Positions 1 to 9,384 of a stretch of DNA of 64,000 nucleotides are shown piece by piece. Where the stretch lies: positions 117,313-181,312 of the forward strand of contig CAYFIB010000001.1 in NCBI GenBank assembly GCA_964342855.1. Reading direction: 5' to 3'. Each line of letters begins with the position of its first letter. The first letter of the stretch is position 1. This DNA comes from JBCBJX01 sp964342855 (GTDB taxonomy: Bacteria; Pseudomonadota; Alphaproteobacteria; Caulobacterales; Parvularculaceae). The notes under the pieces are model-generated. The model was not told the origin of the DNA, searched no databases, and saw only the letters and a program-made list of their open reading frames with translations. The position numbers and the translations under genes were made by a program.

Positions 1-27
1 CTTAGAAGCTTCAGAGGTCCCGAAATA

Positions 28-2379
28 ATGCCTGATCGCAGCGAAACCCTGTTCCGAACCGTGCTTTCGGCGCGTTGGCCCGTCATCGTCCTGGCGTTCG
101 CCCTCATTGGCGCCACGGCGTTTTCGATCCCGAAACTGCACAAGGACACCTCCGCCGATGCGTTCATCGGCGAAGATGAGCCGGCGCTGGTCTATAAAAA
201 TCAGATCGAGGAGATGTTCGGCCTCACCGATCCCATCGTGATCGGCGTCATCGACCGGGACGCCGACGGGATATTCGACCCGGATAATCTCGCGCTGGTG
301 GAGCGCCTGACCCGCGCCGCGGAACGGCTCCCGCAGGTCGACCCGGAACGGATCACCAGCCTCGCGACGGAAAACTACATCGCCGGGACGCCGGAGGGCG
401 TCGTCGTCGATGGTTTCTTCGATCGCGATACGGAGCTCTTCACCCATCCGTTCGGAACGCCGGAACGCGCGCTCGAAATTCGCCGCGCCGTCGAGGATAC
501 GCCGCTCTATCAGGGCCTGCTGGTCGGCCGCTCCGGCGAAGCGACCATCATCGCCGCGGAGCTGCTGAACGACGATCTGGCGACGGAAGCCTACGAGGCC
601 ATACTGGAGATCGTCGCCAATGAGACGGTCCCGGACGGTTCAGAAGTCCATGTCGCCGGCGAAGGCGCGGTCATGGGCTTTCTGTCCACCTATATTGATC
701 GGGACGCCAGCCGGTTGAACCCGCTGGCCGGACTGATCATCACGATCGTCCTTCTGGTCGCGTTCATGTCGATACGCGCTGCGATCCTACCCAACGTCAT
801 CGTCGCTGGAACCGTGCTCGGATCGTTCGGCCTGATGGCCGCCTCGGGAACATCCTTTTTCGTCATAACGAACGGCCTTGTCGTGAACCTGATCGGCATC
901 GCGGTCGCCGATTCCATCCACATCGTCTCGAGCTTCTACGGCGCGCTGCGCGACGAGCCGGAGCTGTCGAAAAAAGACGCCGTAGCCAGAGCCATGGCCC
1001 GCATGTGGCGTCCGATCACGCTCACCTCCGTGACGACGATCGCCGGCTTTCTCGCCCTCGGCGTCAGCTCGCCCATGCCGCCGATCCAGGCATTCGGCCT
1101 CTTCGGCGCCCTCGGTGTCGGCCTCGCCTGGCTCTACTCCATGACGCTGCTTCCGGCGCTCCTCAGCGTTTGGCCGTTCCGGCGCATCCCGTTTCCGTTC
1201 GCCGTCAACAAGAACGGCCGTCCTCGGATCAGTCTCACCGAGCGCTTCATGTCTCTCATCGGCGAGGGCGTCCTCGCCGCGCCGCGAAGCATGCTTCTGA
1301 TCGGTTCCGTGCTTCTGGCGGTCGGCGTCATCGGCGCCATGCAGATCCGCGTCGAGGAAGTGCGCATCGACAATTTCAAGTCGAGCGAACCCATCTACAA
1401 AGCCGACAAAGCGATCAACGCGACGACGGACGGCGTCTATCGCCTCGACATCCTCGTCGAGACGCCGGAGCCGGAAGGGCTCTACGACCCGGTCGTCCTG
1501 AAACGGATCGAAGCGCTTCAGACGTATGTCGAAACGCTGCCGTCAGTCGGCGGGTCCACGTCCATCGTCGACTATGTGAAGCAACTTCACCGATCCGTTC
1601 AGGACGGCGATCCGGCCTTCTACTCCATTCCGGACGATCGGAACCTGATCGCTCAGCTGTTCTTCCTCTACGGCGCGAGCGCCGATCCCACCGACTTCGA
1701 AGAAGAAGTCGATTACGACTTCCAGCATGCTCTGGTTCGTGCGCAGGTCACCGACGGCGCGTACACGACCAACAAGAAAATCGTTCCGGTACTGGAGCAA
1801 TGGGTCGCCGAGAACTTCAATGACGACCTCGCGACCGCGACCGTAACCGGACGCGTAACCGTCTCGTACTATTGGTTCAACGGGGTCGACACGTCGACCA
1901 TCCTTTCGGTGATCCTGTCCTTCGCCGCGGTCACGGTCGCCGCCATCATTCTCTTCCGCTCACTGATCCTCGGCCTGCTTGCGGCGACCCCGGTCGGCCT
2001 CGCCATCCTTCTCGTCTACGCCGTGATGGGCTTGACGGGCATACCGCTCGGCATGGGGACGTCCATGTTCGCGGCCATCGCCATCGGTCTCTCCATCGAC
2101 TTCGCCATCCACGCTCTCGACCGCATTCGGGAAATCGGTCGCGAAAACGGCCTCACTCCCGAATCTCTGATCGCGCTCTACCCGGAAACCGGCCGCGCGC
2201 TCTTCTTCAATTTCGTCGCAGTCGCCGGCGGCTTCGGCATCCTTCTGACGTCGGATGTTCCGCCGCTCATCAAGTTCGGCTCGCTCGTCGCTGTCGCCGT
2301 GTCCACCGCGTTCATCGCCTCGGTGACCCTGCTTCCGGCGGCCGTGCTTGTTTTCAAACCCAAGGCCCTCACCCGGTAA
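28..2379 (+). CDS. MMPL/RND-superfamily inner-membrane transporter
   Basis: A 783-residue polytopic protein with the duplicated RND layout: a first membrane helix at about residues 17-34, a large periplasmic loop to about 235, a helix bundle to about 385, then the same pattern repeated. Asp-containing helices sit at equivalent places in the two halves (VADSIHIV near 294-301 and GLSIDFAIH near 689-697), where RND proteins carry proton-relay residues. Family knowledge: MMPL proteins move lipids, hopanoids or other hydrophobic molecules using the proton gradient. The next two genes follow within 20 and 2 bases, which suggests an operon and a three-part envelope machine. The substrate cannot be read from the sequence. 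The start is the first ATG of the frame, close to the window edge, so upstream operon members may lie outside. Confidence 0.9.
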   Translation: MPDRSETLFRTVLSARWPVIVLAFALIGATAFSIPKLHKDTSADAFIGEDEPALVYKNQIEEMFGLTDPIVIGVIDRDADGIFDPDNLALVERLTRAAERLPQVDPERITSLATENYIAGTPEGVVVDGFFDRDTELFTHPFGTPERALEIRRAVEDTPLYQGLLVGRSGEATIIAAELLNDDLATEAYEAILEIVANETVPDGSEVHVAGEGAVMGFLSTYIDRDASRLNPLAGLIITIVLLVAFMSIRAAILPNVIVAGTVLGSFGLMAASGTSFFVITNGLVVNLIGIAVADSIHIVSSFYGALRDEPELSKKDAVARAMARMWRPITLTSVTTIAGFLALGVSSPMPPIQAFGLFGALGVGLAWLYSMTLLPALLSVWPFRRIPFPFAVNKNGRPRISLTERFMSLIGEGVLAAPRSMLLIGSVLLAVGVIGAMQIRVEEVRIDNFKSSEPIYKADKAINATTDGVYRLDILVETPEPEGLYDPVVLKRIEALQTYVETLPSVGGSTSIVDYVKQLHRSVQDGDPAFYSIPDDRNLIAQLFFLYGASADPTDFEEEVDYDFQHALVRAQVTDGAYTTNKKIVPVLEQWVAENFNDDLATATVTGRVTVSYYWFNGVDTSTILSVILSFAAVTVAAIILFRSLILGLLAATPVGLAILLVYAVMGLTGIPLGMGTSMFAAIAIGLSIDFAIHALDRIREIGRENGLTPESLIALYPETGRALFFNFVAVAGGFGILLTSDVPPLIKFGSLVAVAVSTAFIASVTLLPAAVLVFKPKALTR

Positions 2380-2399
2380 TTTCTGAAAGGAGAACCATC

Positions 2400-3194
2400 A
2401 TGCGTCACCTTCTTGCAAGTCTCAGCCTCGCCGTCCTTTCCACATCCGCGATCGCGCAGGAGACCCTCACGGGCGATGAGATCATCGCTCGCGTCAACGC
2501 CCGCGATGACGGTCAGCACGTTACGCGCAACTTCACGCTCGAGCTCGTTGATCGGAAAGGGCGCACGCGCACAGAAGAAACCATCGGATACCGGCGGTAC
2601 TTCGGCGAGGAAAAGCGCACGATCATTTTCTACACGGAACCGAGCAGCGTTCGCGGCACGGGCTTCCTCACCTTCGATTACGCCGATCCGGATGCGGACG
2701 ACGATCAATGGCTCTACCTGCCGGCCTTGCGGAAAGTTCGTCGCATCTCCGCATCGGATCGCGGAGACTATTTCCTGGGCACGGACTTCACCTATGAAGA
2801 AATCCGCAAGGAGCAGAAGGTCGAGCCATCCGACTACATCTTCACAGCGACCGGCGCTGAAACGCTGGATGGACGCGATCTCCTCGTCGTCGAGGGAACA
2901 CCCGTCAACGAGGAAATCGGCCGGGAGCTTGGCGTGTCCCGTACCGTATGGCGGATCGATCCGAATATCTGGATGAGTCGTAAATCGGATTATTACGACC
3001 TCAACGGCAACCACGCGCGCACGATCACGCTGGAAGGCGTCGAAACGATCGACGGTTACATCACCACGACGCAGCTCTACGTCGTCAACCACAAGACGGG
3101 GCACAGCACGCGGCTGACGTTCCAGAATACGGATTATGAAGCCGACGTTCCTGAAAACCTCTTTACACAGACGCGCCTGCGTCGGGGGCTCTGA
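2400..3194 (+). CDS. Periplasmic outer-membrane lipoprotein-sorting (LolA-fold) protein
   Basis: 264 residues beginning with a clear Sec signal peptide (cleavage near the AIAQ at residue 20), followed by a domain resembling the LolA-like 'outer membrane lipoprotein-sorting protein' family (PF17131-type), with the conserved DDQWLYLPALRKVRRI stretch in the first half. I chose ATG 2400 because it follows an AGGAG ribosome site at ordinary spacing and begins the signal peptide; the same frame runs open upstream without coding character. Members of this family often sit beside MMPL permeases and outer-membrane barrels, as here, and probably carry a hydrophobic ligand across the periplasm. That role is inference. 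Confidence 0.87.
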   Translation: MRHLLASLSLAVLSTSAIAQETLTGDEIIARVNARDDGQHVTRNFTLELVDRKGRTRTEETIGYRRYFGEEKRTIIFYTEPSSVRGTGFLTFDYADPDADDDQWLYLPALRKVRRISASDRGDYFLGTDFTYEEIRKEQKVEPSDYIFTATGAETLDGRDLLVVEGTPVNEEIGRELGVSRTVWRIDPNIWMSRKSDYYDLNGNHARTITLEGVETIDGYITTTQLYVVNHKTGHSTRLTFQNTDYEADVPENLFTQTRLRRGL

Positions 3195-3196
3195 CG

Positions 3197-4528
3197 ATGG
3201 CCGCCGTTCGAAACATCTCCCCGTTCCTGCTGGTTTCGGCGGCCCTCGCGACCGCACCGATCGGGGCGTCGGCGGCCGAACCGCCGCAGCTCCGAGGTGA
3301 AATCACCGCTCGATACGCGGCGGAGCTCGATGACGGGGACGCGCAGATCGCAGAGCTTCTCTACGAACCCGAGTTGACGGGCAGGCTCAATGCGAACCTC
3401 TCCTACACTGTCATCGGGCGCGTTCGGTATGACGCGGTTGACGAGCTGGAGCCGGGAGATCCCGGCGCGCAGGCGAACGGTCGGTCGTCCTGGAACAGGC
3501 GCGTTTTCTGGGGCGATGACGCCGATCTGGAGCTGCGCGAAGCGTATATCGACGCATACGCCGGGTCCTGGTTCGTCCGCCTCGGCAAACAGCAGGTCGT
3601 ATGGGGACAGTCGGACGGTCTGCGGGTTCTCGACCAGATCAACCCGCTCAGTTTCCGCGAGTTCATTCTCGGCGACTTCGAGGATCGACGCATTCCGACC
3701 TGGATGCTGAACGCCGAACGCGTGGGCGCCGTCACGGTCCAGATTCTCTGGATACCCGACACGACGTATGATGAGGTTCCCCGCGATGGCGCGTTCGCCT
3801 TCACATCCTCAAGGTTCGGCCCGCAGATCCCGACGGACGCGACGACCGTGTCGTTCAACGAAGGTCGCCGACCCGACAACGCGATCACAGATAGCGATGT
3901 CGGCCTGCGCCTCTCCGGTCTCCTCGGCGGATGGGACTGGTCCGTCAACGCTCTCTACGCCTACCGTGACCAACCGGTCTTCCGCCGCAGCGACGTCGCC
4001 GCGACGCAGTACGCCTTTGAGCCGGAGTTCGAGCGTTCGGCGCTGTTCGGCGCATCAGCCTCGAACGCCTTCGGAAAATTCACTCTCCGAACCGAAATCG
4101 GACACCAGACCGACGCCTTTATCGCGACGGCGTCGCCCGCCGCCTCCGACGGTGTGCTTGAAACGAGCGAGACGAGCGGCGTGGTCGGGCTCGACTATCA
4201 GCACGATGCGGACACGCTGCTCAGCGGTCAGATTTTTGTCAGCCAGATAGCGGATGAGGTCGAACTCGCCGCCCGCGAACAAACGACGTCGACAGGAAGT
4301 CTCCTCGCGAGCCGCGAAATGCGCAACGACCTTCTAAAGCTGGAAGCGCTGCTCCTGCACGACTTTGATGAGGGAGACGGGCTTCTGCAAATCTCCGCGC
4401 GGTACAATCTGACCGATGCGATCACTGCGCGCGTGGGCGTTGATCTTTTCTACGGCGACGCTGACGGCCTCTACGGCCAGTTCGACGAGCGGGACCGCGC
4501 GACCTTCGCGCTGACATACGGATTTTAA
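3197..4528 (+). CDS. DUF1302-like outer-membrane beta-barrel protein
   Basis: 443 residues with an N-terminal signal peptide (cleavage near residue 27, after GASA), alternating hydrophobic/polar beta-strand sequence and a C-terminal aromatic residue (ends TYGF), as expected for an outer-membrane barrel. Around residues 131-170 is the hallmark stretch of the DUF1302 family (LGKQQVVWG, then GLRVLD, NPLSFREFI and DFEDRRIP). It starts 2 bases after the LolA-like gene, so the two are almost certainly cotranscribed. Proposed role: the outer-membrane exit of the MMPL/LolA-like system. No ligand is indicated. Confidence 0.85.
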   Translation: MAAVRNISPFLLVSAALATAPIGASAAEPPQLRGEITARYAAELDDGDAQIAELLYEPELTGRLNANLSYTVIGRVRYDAVDELEPGDPGAQANGRSSWNRRVFWGDDADLELREAYIDAYAGSWFVRLGKQQVVWGQSDGLRVLDQINPLSFREFILGDFEDRRIPTWMLNAERVGAVTVQILWIPDTTYDEVPRDGAFAFTSSRFGPQIPTDATTVSFNEGRRPDNAITDSDVGLRLSGLLGGWDWSVNALYAYRDQPVFRRSDVAATQYAFEPEFERSALFGASASNAFGKFTLRTEIGHQTDAFIATASPAASDGVLETSETSGVVGLDYQHDADTLLSGQIFVSQIADEVELAAREQTTSTGSLLASREMRNDLLKLEALLLHDFDEGDGLLQISARYNLTDAITARVGVDLFYGDADGLYGQFDERDRATFALTYGF

Positions 4529-4562
4529 GGCGTCTACTGACGGATCAGCCGGTTGCCTCCTG

Positions 4563-5402
4563 CTATTCGGTTCCCGAACCCCGCCGTTCCGCCTGAAGCC
4601 ATGCGGCGCACGCGCGAACAGCCGCAGGCCGGGGGCTAGCGTTGGCGCCGCTTCCCGGCGACGCGTCTTTCCGTTTGATGTCGATGCCGAGCGCGTGGAT
4701 TTCCGACGCGACGATCCGCGCGACGCCGCAGGCGCCGAGCTCGGAGAAATGCGTGTTGTCCTCGACGCCCTCCGGGAAACGGGCGTTCGCTGTTTCACGG
4801 GTGAGCCAGAGGTAATCCGTTTTCGTCTCTTCACGGCCGATCGCTTCGAAATAGTTGATCGAAAGCTGCGCGAGATCGATATAGTCGGCGCCCATTTCCC
4901 GCGCGGCGAGGCGCGCGTTCTCCCGATAGAGCCCATGGGTCTCCACCATGGCCGGACCTTCCCAGAGCCGTCGCGCGACAGAGGAAACGATAACCGGGCG
5001 CGCGCCTGCGGCGCGGACGTCTGCGATGAACGCGGTCAGGTTCTGGCGATAGGCGCCGGCGGGCGCCGCAAAGCGCTTGGGGTCGTCATCACGGCTATCG
5101 TTATGACCGAAGCTGATGAGAACGATGTCGTCCGGCTGCAGCGCATCAAGCAACGCCGCCCAGCGGCCCTCATCAATATAGCTCTTTGTGCTGCGACCGC
5201 TGACGGCGCGATTGTCGAGCCTCACGCCATCGCCGAGAAAATACGGCAGCGCCTGCCCCCATCCGGCCTGCGGCGCGCGCTCCGGCGGGTACCAGGAGGC
5301 CGTGGAGTCGCCGGCGATGACGATGCGCTGATCGACGGCGTGGACCGACTGCAGCATAGAAAGCGCCGCAGTTAATCCGAATAACGCCTTAACGGCGCAC
5401 AT
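4563..5402 (-). CDS. Rhamnogalacturonan acetylesterase-like SGNH hydrolase (CE12 type)
   Basis: 279 residues. A signal peptide ends near residue 22 (SVHA), so the enzyme is exported. SGNH/GDSL landmarks are in order: GDST with nucleophile Ser33, Gly69 of block II, GHND at 99-102 (oxyanion Asn101), and DNTHF with Asp215/His218. The pattern matches rhamnogalacturonan/pectin acetylesterases, which remove acetyl groups from the pectin backbone. Its start overlaps the end of kdgK by 14 bases, making it the last gene of the kduI-kduD-kdgK unit. That is an unusual place for a secreted enzyme, but the theme is the same. The C-terminal ~35 residues look like a low-complexity tail. Confidence 0.87.
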   Translation of the reverse strand: MCAVKALFGLTAALSMLQSVHAVDQRIVIAGDSTASWYPPERAPQAGWGQALPYFLGDGVRLDNRAVSGRSTKSYIDEGRWAALLDALQPDDIVLISFGHNDSRDDDPKRFAAPAGAYRQNLTAFIADVRAAGARPVIVSSVARRLWEGPAMVETHGLYRENARLAAREMGADYIDLAQLSINYFEAIGREETKTDYLWLTRETANARFPEGVEDNTHFSELGACGVARIVASEIHALGIDIKRKDASPGSGANASPRPAAVRACAAWLQAERRGSGTE

Positions 5403-6393
5403 CGTGGCCGTCCTGCGCCAGCGCGTCGTTGAGGCCGGCGCGGGAGATCAGCAGACTATCGCCCGGCAGGGCGTGCTTCAGGGCGGCGAGCGCCATTCCC
5501 TGATCGAGGGCGCGCTGATCGTCCGCCCCCTGCATCAAAGCGTCGAGAACGCCCGCGGCGAAGGCGTCGCCCGTGCCGATGCGGTCGACCACGTTCGGCA
5601 GGTCGATAGGCGCGTTCACGGCTGCGCCGCAACGCCGATAGACGCCGCCGCCAAGAGACATGTCATCGACGCTCGTCTGCGTCCGGCTGGTGCAGGCGAT
5701 GCGCTCGAGCCGATCAAACGTCCGGAACGCTGTATCGAAAGCGAGGTCGCGCGCCTCGAAGCTTTCGCCCAGAATGAGACCGAGATCGCGCTCATTGATG
5801 AAGGCGAGGCTCGCATGGTCGAGGATCGCGCGCAGCACCGCCGGAGCATCGCCCGACCAGGCGTCCCAGAGGTTCTTTCGGTAATTTCCGTCGAAGGAGA
5901 GTTTGACGCCCATGCGCGTCGCCGCCTCCGCCGCCTCGACCGCGAGCGCTGCGGGGCCTTCACCAGTTGCGGGCGTAATGCCGGAGAGGTGCAGCCAGTC
6001 CGCATCCGCTAGCGCGTCGGACCAGTCGATCATGCCGGGACGGAGCATGGTGAACGCGCTCGCCGCACGATCATAGATGATTTCGGAGGGGCGAAGGACG
6101 GCGCCGGCGCTCATGAAATAGAGCCCCATGCGCCCGCCGGGCTCCTGTATATGGGTCAGGTCGACGCCGAACTGGCGCAGGCGCCGCCGAACGCCTTCGG
6201 CGAGGGGGTTCGGCGGTAAGGCGCTCACCATGCGGACGTCATGGCCGAGCTGCGCGAGCGCCACGCCGACATTCGCCTCGGCGCCGCCGACGATGACGTC
6301 GAAGCGGTCCGACTGCAGAAGAAGCTCACGGCCGGGCGCGTTGAGACGGAGAAGCAGCTCCCCGAAACAGACGATCCGACCGCTGCGGCTCAT
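5389..6393 (-). CDS. kdgK: 2-dehydro-3-deoxygluconokinase (KDG kinase)
   Basis: 334 residues of the PfkB/ribokinase family: an N-terminal FGELLLRLN strand, the substrate-side GGAEANVGVALAQLG segment, and near the C-terminus the PfkB signature with GTGD, whose Asp276 is the catalytic base. It phosphorylates 2-keto-3-deoxygluconate to KDPG in the cytoplasm, the step after KduD in pectin and alginate breakdown. I placed the start at ATG 6393 rather than the longer upstream frame because it overlaps the kduD stop as ATGA, a usual translational-coupling arrangement, and because the extra upstream residues have no family counterpart. No KDPG aldolase gene is in the window. Confidence 0.92.
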   Translation of the reverse strand: MSRSGRIVCFGELLLRLNAPGRELLLQSDRFDVIVGGAEANVGVALAQLGHDVRMVSALPPNPLAEGVRRRLRQFGVDLTHIQEPGGRMGLYFMSAGAVLRPSEIIYDRAASAFTMLRPGMIDWSDALADADWLHLSGITPATGEGPAALAVEAAEAATRMGVKLSFDGNYRKNLWDAWSGDAPAVLRAILDHASLAFINERDLGLILGESFEARDLAFDTAFRTFDRLERIACTSRTQTSVDDMSLGGGVYRRCGAAVNAPIDLPNVVDRIGTGDAFAAGVLDALMQGADDQRALDQGMALAALKHALPGDSLLISRAGLNDALAQDGHDVRR

Positions 6394-7145
6394 CGCGCGA
6401 GCCACCCGCCATCGACCGGCAGGGTCGCGCCCTGCACATAGTCCGACGCCGCCGATGCGAGGAACACCGCCGCGCCCGCAAGATCGTCCGGACGCCCCCA
6501 ACGCCCCGCCGGGATGCGCCCGAGGATCTCGGAATTGCGCTTTTCATCCTCGCGCAGGGCCTGCGTGTTGTTCGTCGCGATATAGCCGGGCGCGATCGCG
6601 TTCACGTTGATCGATTTCCCCGCCCATTCGTTCGCGAGAAGACGCGTCAGCCCCATGACGCCGCTTTTCGACGAGGTGTAAGACGCTACGCGGATGCCCC
6701 CCTGATAGGACAGCATGGACGCAATATTGATGATCTTGCCGCGGGCGCCTCGAGCGATGATCCGCTTGGCGACTTTCTGGGAGAGGAAGAAGAGCGTCTT
6801 CAGGTTGATCTCCATCACCTGATCCCAGTCGTCCTCGGTAAACTCCAACGCGTCATTGCGGCGGATGATGCCAGCGTTGTTAACGAGTATGTCCGTCGGA
6901 CCCAGCGCGGCTTCAGCTTCCGCCGCCACCCGTTCGCATACGCTGGAATCTCCAAGATCGGCCTGAACCGACGCGAACTTGCGTCCCAGCTCCTCGACCA
7001 GATCTTTCGTTTCCGCCGGGTCGCTGCGTCCGCACGCGACAATGTCCGCGCCCGCTGCGGCGAGGCCGAGCGCGAGGCCCTGGCCGATGCCGGTGTTCGC
7101 GCCCGTGACGAGCGCGACTTTTCCGGTGAGATCAAAAAGAGACAT
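6390..7145 (-). CDS. kduD: 2-deoxy-D-gluconate 3-dehydrogenase (2-keto-3-deoxygluconate-forming)
   Basis: 251 residues, a classical short-chain dehydrogenase: TGANTGIG nucleotide-binding motif at residues 14-21, NNAG near 89-92, catalytic Ser143, Tyr156 and Lys160. Length and the C-terminal GATLPVDGGW motif match KduD, which reduces 3-deoxy-glycero-2,5-hexodiulosonate to 2-keto-3-deoxygluconate with NAD(P)H. It lies 13 bases downstream of kduI and overlaps kdgK by 4, so the three act consecutively on pectin-derived unsaturated uronate. Confidence 0.94.
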   Translation of the reverse strand: MSLFDLTGKVALVTGANTGIGQGLALGLAAAGADIVACGRSDPAETKDLVEELGRKFASVQADLGDSSVCERVAAEAEAALGPTDILVNNAGIIRRNDALEFTEDDWDQVMEINLKTLFFLSQKVAKRIIARGARGKIINIASMLSYQGGIRVASYTSSKSGVMGLTRLLANEWAGKSINVNAIAPGYIATNNTQALREDEKRNSEILGRIPAGRWGRPDDLAGAAVFLASAASDYVQGATLPVDGGWLAR

Positions 7146-7158
7146 GGGAGCCGCCTTC

Positions 7159-8007
7159 TTATTTCAGTTGGCAGATGTCGAGGACGTTCATGTCCGTGTA
7201 GTCGAGGTTCTCCCCGCCCATCGCCCAGATGAAAGTGTAGGACTGGGTGCCCGCGCCCATGTGGATCGACCAGGGCGGCGAGATCACCGCTTCCTCGTTT
7301 TTCATGATGATGTGACGGATCTTGTCTTCCTCGCCCATGAAGTGGAAGACGCGGTTCGCGCCCTCGAGACCGAAATAGAAGTACACCTCGGACCGACGGT
7401 CGTGCAGGTGCGGCGGCATGGTGTTCCACACGCTGCCTTCGCTCAGCATCGTCAGGCCGAGAAGCAGCTGGCAGGACTTGCAGGTCTCCGGCACGATATA
7501 CTGATAAATGACGCGTTCGTTCGATTCCTTCAGCGAGCCGCGCTCCAGCGGCTTCGCCTCGTTGATCGAGATTTTCACTGGCTCATACGCCGTGTGCGCG
7601 AGGGTGGAGACGAGATAGAATTTCGCCGGGTTCGCCGGATCGTCGGATTTGAAGACGACGTTTTTCGTGCCCTTTGGCGCGTAGAGGCCGTCCTTCGGGC
7701 CCATGGCGAAGGTCTCGCCGTCAAGCTCGATGGAGCCGGCGCCGCCGCCGACATTGATGGCGCCAAGTTCGCGGCGCTGCAGGAAAGGCTCGCCCTCGGC
7801 GGAAGCGGGTTCGGAATGCACCGGCAGGGCGAGCGGCGTGTCGATCGGGGCCGCGCCGCCGATAATCATGCGCTCGTTGTGGGTGTAGTTGAGCGCGACC
7901 GCGCCGTCCCGGAACAGCCCTTCGACGAGATAACGCTCGCGCAGGTCTTCGTTGCTCGCGCCGTCCATCATGGACGGGTGGGTGGCCTGATAGACTTTAT
8001 CGAACAT
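7159..8007 (-). CDS. kduI: 5-dehydro-4-deoxy-D-glucuronate isomerase
   Basis: 282 residues, the usual KduI length. The cupin metal site is intact: His200, His202 and Glu207 in the PPHLHDRRSEVY stretch and His249 in SIHMG, matching the zinc ligands of the E. coli enzyme. It converts 5-keto-4-deoxyuronate, formed when unsaturated galacturonate opens, into the KduD substrate. GGGAGA lies 7 bases before the start. A copy of the putative pectin operator lies about 40-50 bases upstream (8046-8060), so kduI probably begins its own transcription unit with kduD, kdgK and the esterase. Confidence 0.95.
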   Translation of the reverse strand: MFDKVYQATHPSMMDGASNEDLRERYLVEGLFRDGAVALNYTHNERMIIGGAAPIDTPLALPVHSEPASAEGEPFLQRRELGAINVGGGAGSIELDGETFAMGPKDGLYAPKGTKNVVFKSDDPANPAKFYLVSTLAHTAYEPVKISINEAKPLERGSLKESNERVIYQYIVPETCKSCQLLLGLTMLSEGSVWNTMPPHLHDRRSEVYFYFGLEGANRVFHFMGEEDKIRHIIMKNEEAVISPPWSIHMGAGTQSYTFIWAMGGENLDYTDMNVLDICQLK

Positions 8008-8045
8008 GGAGCGATCTCCCTTTATCTCTCATCGCCGGTGAATTG

Positions 8046-8060
8046 TTCTACCGGTGTCAT
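8046..8060 (-). promoter_or_regulatory. Putative LacI-family operator upstream of kduI
   Basis: Contains ACCGGTGTCAT (8050-8060), the same 11-mer found upstream of dctP, between the pectate lyase and hydratase genes, and upstream of the TonB receptor of this locus. It lies between dctM and kduI, 40-50 bases before the kduI start. The flank (TTCT) makes this the least palindromic of the four copies. The likely binder is the LacI protein encoded at 16297-17352; this is inference from co-occurrence. Confidence 0.6.
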
Positions 8061-8097
8061 AACTCTCTGGCGCGACGCCTTCAACGCCGCTTGATCG

Positions 8098-9384
8098 TCA
8101 ATTTCCGCCGAAGGCGCGCGGCAGGGCGAGCGACAGATCCGGCCAGAAGGTAATCAGCATCAGCGCCGCGAGCAGCGCCCCGTAAAACGGCCAGATCGTC
8201 CGTACGCTCTGCTCGACCGGCACCTTGCCGACGGCGGAACCGACGAACAGGACCGAGCCGACCGGCGGCGTCACCAGCCCGATGCCGAGATTGAGCATCA
8301 TGATGATCCCGAAATGCACGGGATCGACGCCCACTTTCTCCACCACCGGCAGCAGGATCGGCGTCGTGATGACGATCAGGGGCGACATGTCCATGAACGT
8401 GCCGAGAAGGAGGAGTAAGACGTTCACGATCAGGAGCACCGCGATCGGGTTTTCCGTAATGGACGTGATGAGCGTCGCGAGCTTGGTCGGCCCCTCGAGA
8501 ATGGCGAGCGCGTAGCCGAAGGCCGTCGCCGCGGAGATGATGAGGAGCACCATCGAGGCGATTTTCACGGACTGGATCGCCGCCTCGATGAAGCGCTGAC
8601 GCCCGAGGGTTCGATAGACGAAGGCGCCGATCACGATGGTGTAGATGACGGCGATGGCGGAGCTTTCCGTCGCGGTGAAGACGCCGGACAGGATGCCGCC
8701 CATGATGATGACCGCCGTCATCAGCCCGGGGATCGCCGCGGCCGCCGCCGTCGCGAAGGGGCGCCAGCCCGGGAAAACGCCGCGCGCATAGCCTCTGTGG
8801 CGCGCGACGAGCCAGGCGACGAGCATGAGCATCGACGCGGTGAGAACGCCCGGCACGACGCCCGCGAGGAAGAGATCGCCAATGGAGACGCCCTTCCCCG
8901 TCGACGCGGCGTAGATGATCATATTGTGCGAAGGCGGAATAAGCAGACCGACGATGGCCGCCGTCACGGTGACGTTCACCGCATAATCGCCGTCGTATTT
9001 GCGCTCGCGCATCATCGGCACGAGGGTCGAGCCCATGGCGGAGGCGCTGGCGATGGCCGAGCCCGAAACCGCGCCGAACAGCGCTGAAGCGCCGACGGTC
9101 ACCTGCCCCAGACCGCCGCGCGAGCGGCCGAACATGCCTTCCGCGACGCGCACCAACCGGTCCGCGATGCCCGAGCGATACATGAGATCGCCTGCGAAAA
9201 TGAAGAACGGAATGGCCATCAGCGTAAAGACGCTCATGCCCGACGCCATGCGCTGCACCAGCACGACCATCGGCAGATCATAGGCAAGAAACGTCAGCAT
9301 GGTCGCGGCCATTAGCGAGAACGCGACGGGGACGCCGATGGCGAGAAAAACCAGCAGGCTGATGACGAGAACGGCTAGCTCCAC
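8098..9384 (-). CDS. dctM: TRAP transporter large permease (DctM)
   Basis: 428 residues, strongly hydrophobic with about a dozen membrane segments, matching the DctM/SiaM large subunit in length and in conserved stretches such as GASALFGAVSGSAIAS and LNLGIGLVTPP. It forms the sodium-coupled translocation channel with DctQ. It overlaps dctQ by 10 bases and ends 91 bases before the kduI start. Set among kdu genes, the transporter probably brings galacturonate, unsaturated uronates or short oligogalacturonides across the inner membrane. Confidence 0.94.
   Translation of the reverse strand: MELAVLVISLLVFLAIGVPVAFSLMAATMLTFLAYDLPMVVLVQRMASGMSVFTLMAIPFFIFAGDLMYRSGIADRLVRVAEGMFGRSRGGLGQVTVGASALFGAVSGSAIASASAMGSTLVPMMRERKYDGDYAVNVTVTAAIVGLLIPPSHNMIIYAASTGKGVSIGDLFLAGVVPGVLTASMLMLVAWLVARHRGYARGVFPGWRPFATAAAAAIPGLMTAVIIMGGILSGVFTATESSAIAVIYTIVIGAFVYRTLGRQRFIEAAIQSVKIASMVLLIISAATAFGYALAILEGPTKLATLITSITENPIAVLLIVNVLLLLLGTFMDMSPLIVITTPILLPVVEKVGVDPVHFGIIMMLNLGIGLVTPPVGSVLFVGSAVGKVPVEQSVRTIWPFYGALLAALMLITFWPDLSLALPRAFGGN

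Noticed and set aside
1005..3257. Long alternative frames over the MMPL and LolA-like genes on both strands
   Set aside because: Arg/His-rich low-complexity products, no ribosome sites, fully covered by recognised genes.
6394..6501. Longer KdgK start
   Set aside because: The added residues are antisense-like, lack family similarity and lie within kduD; ATG 6393 overlaps the kduD stop as ATGA.
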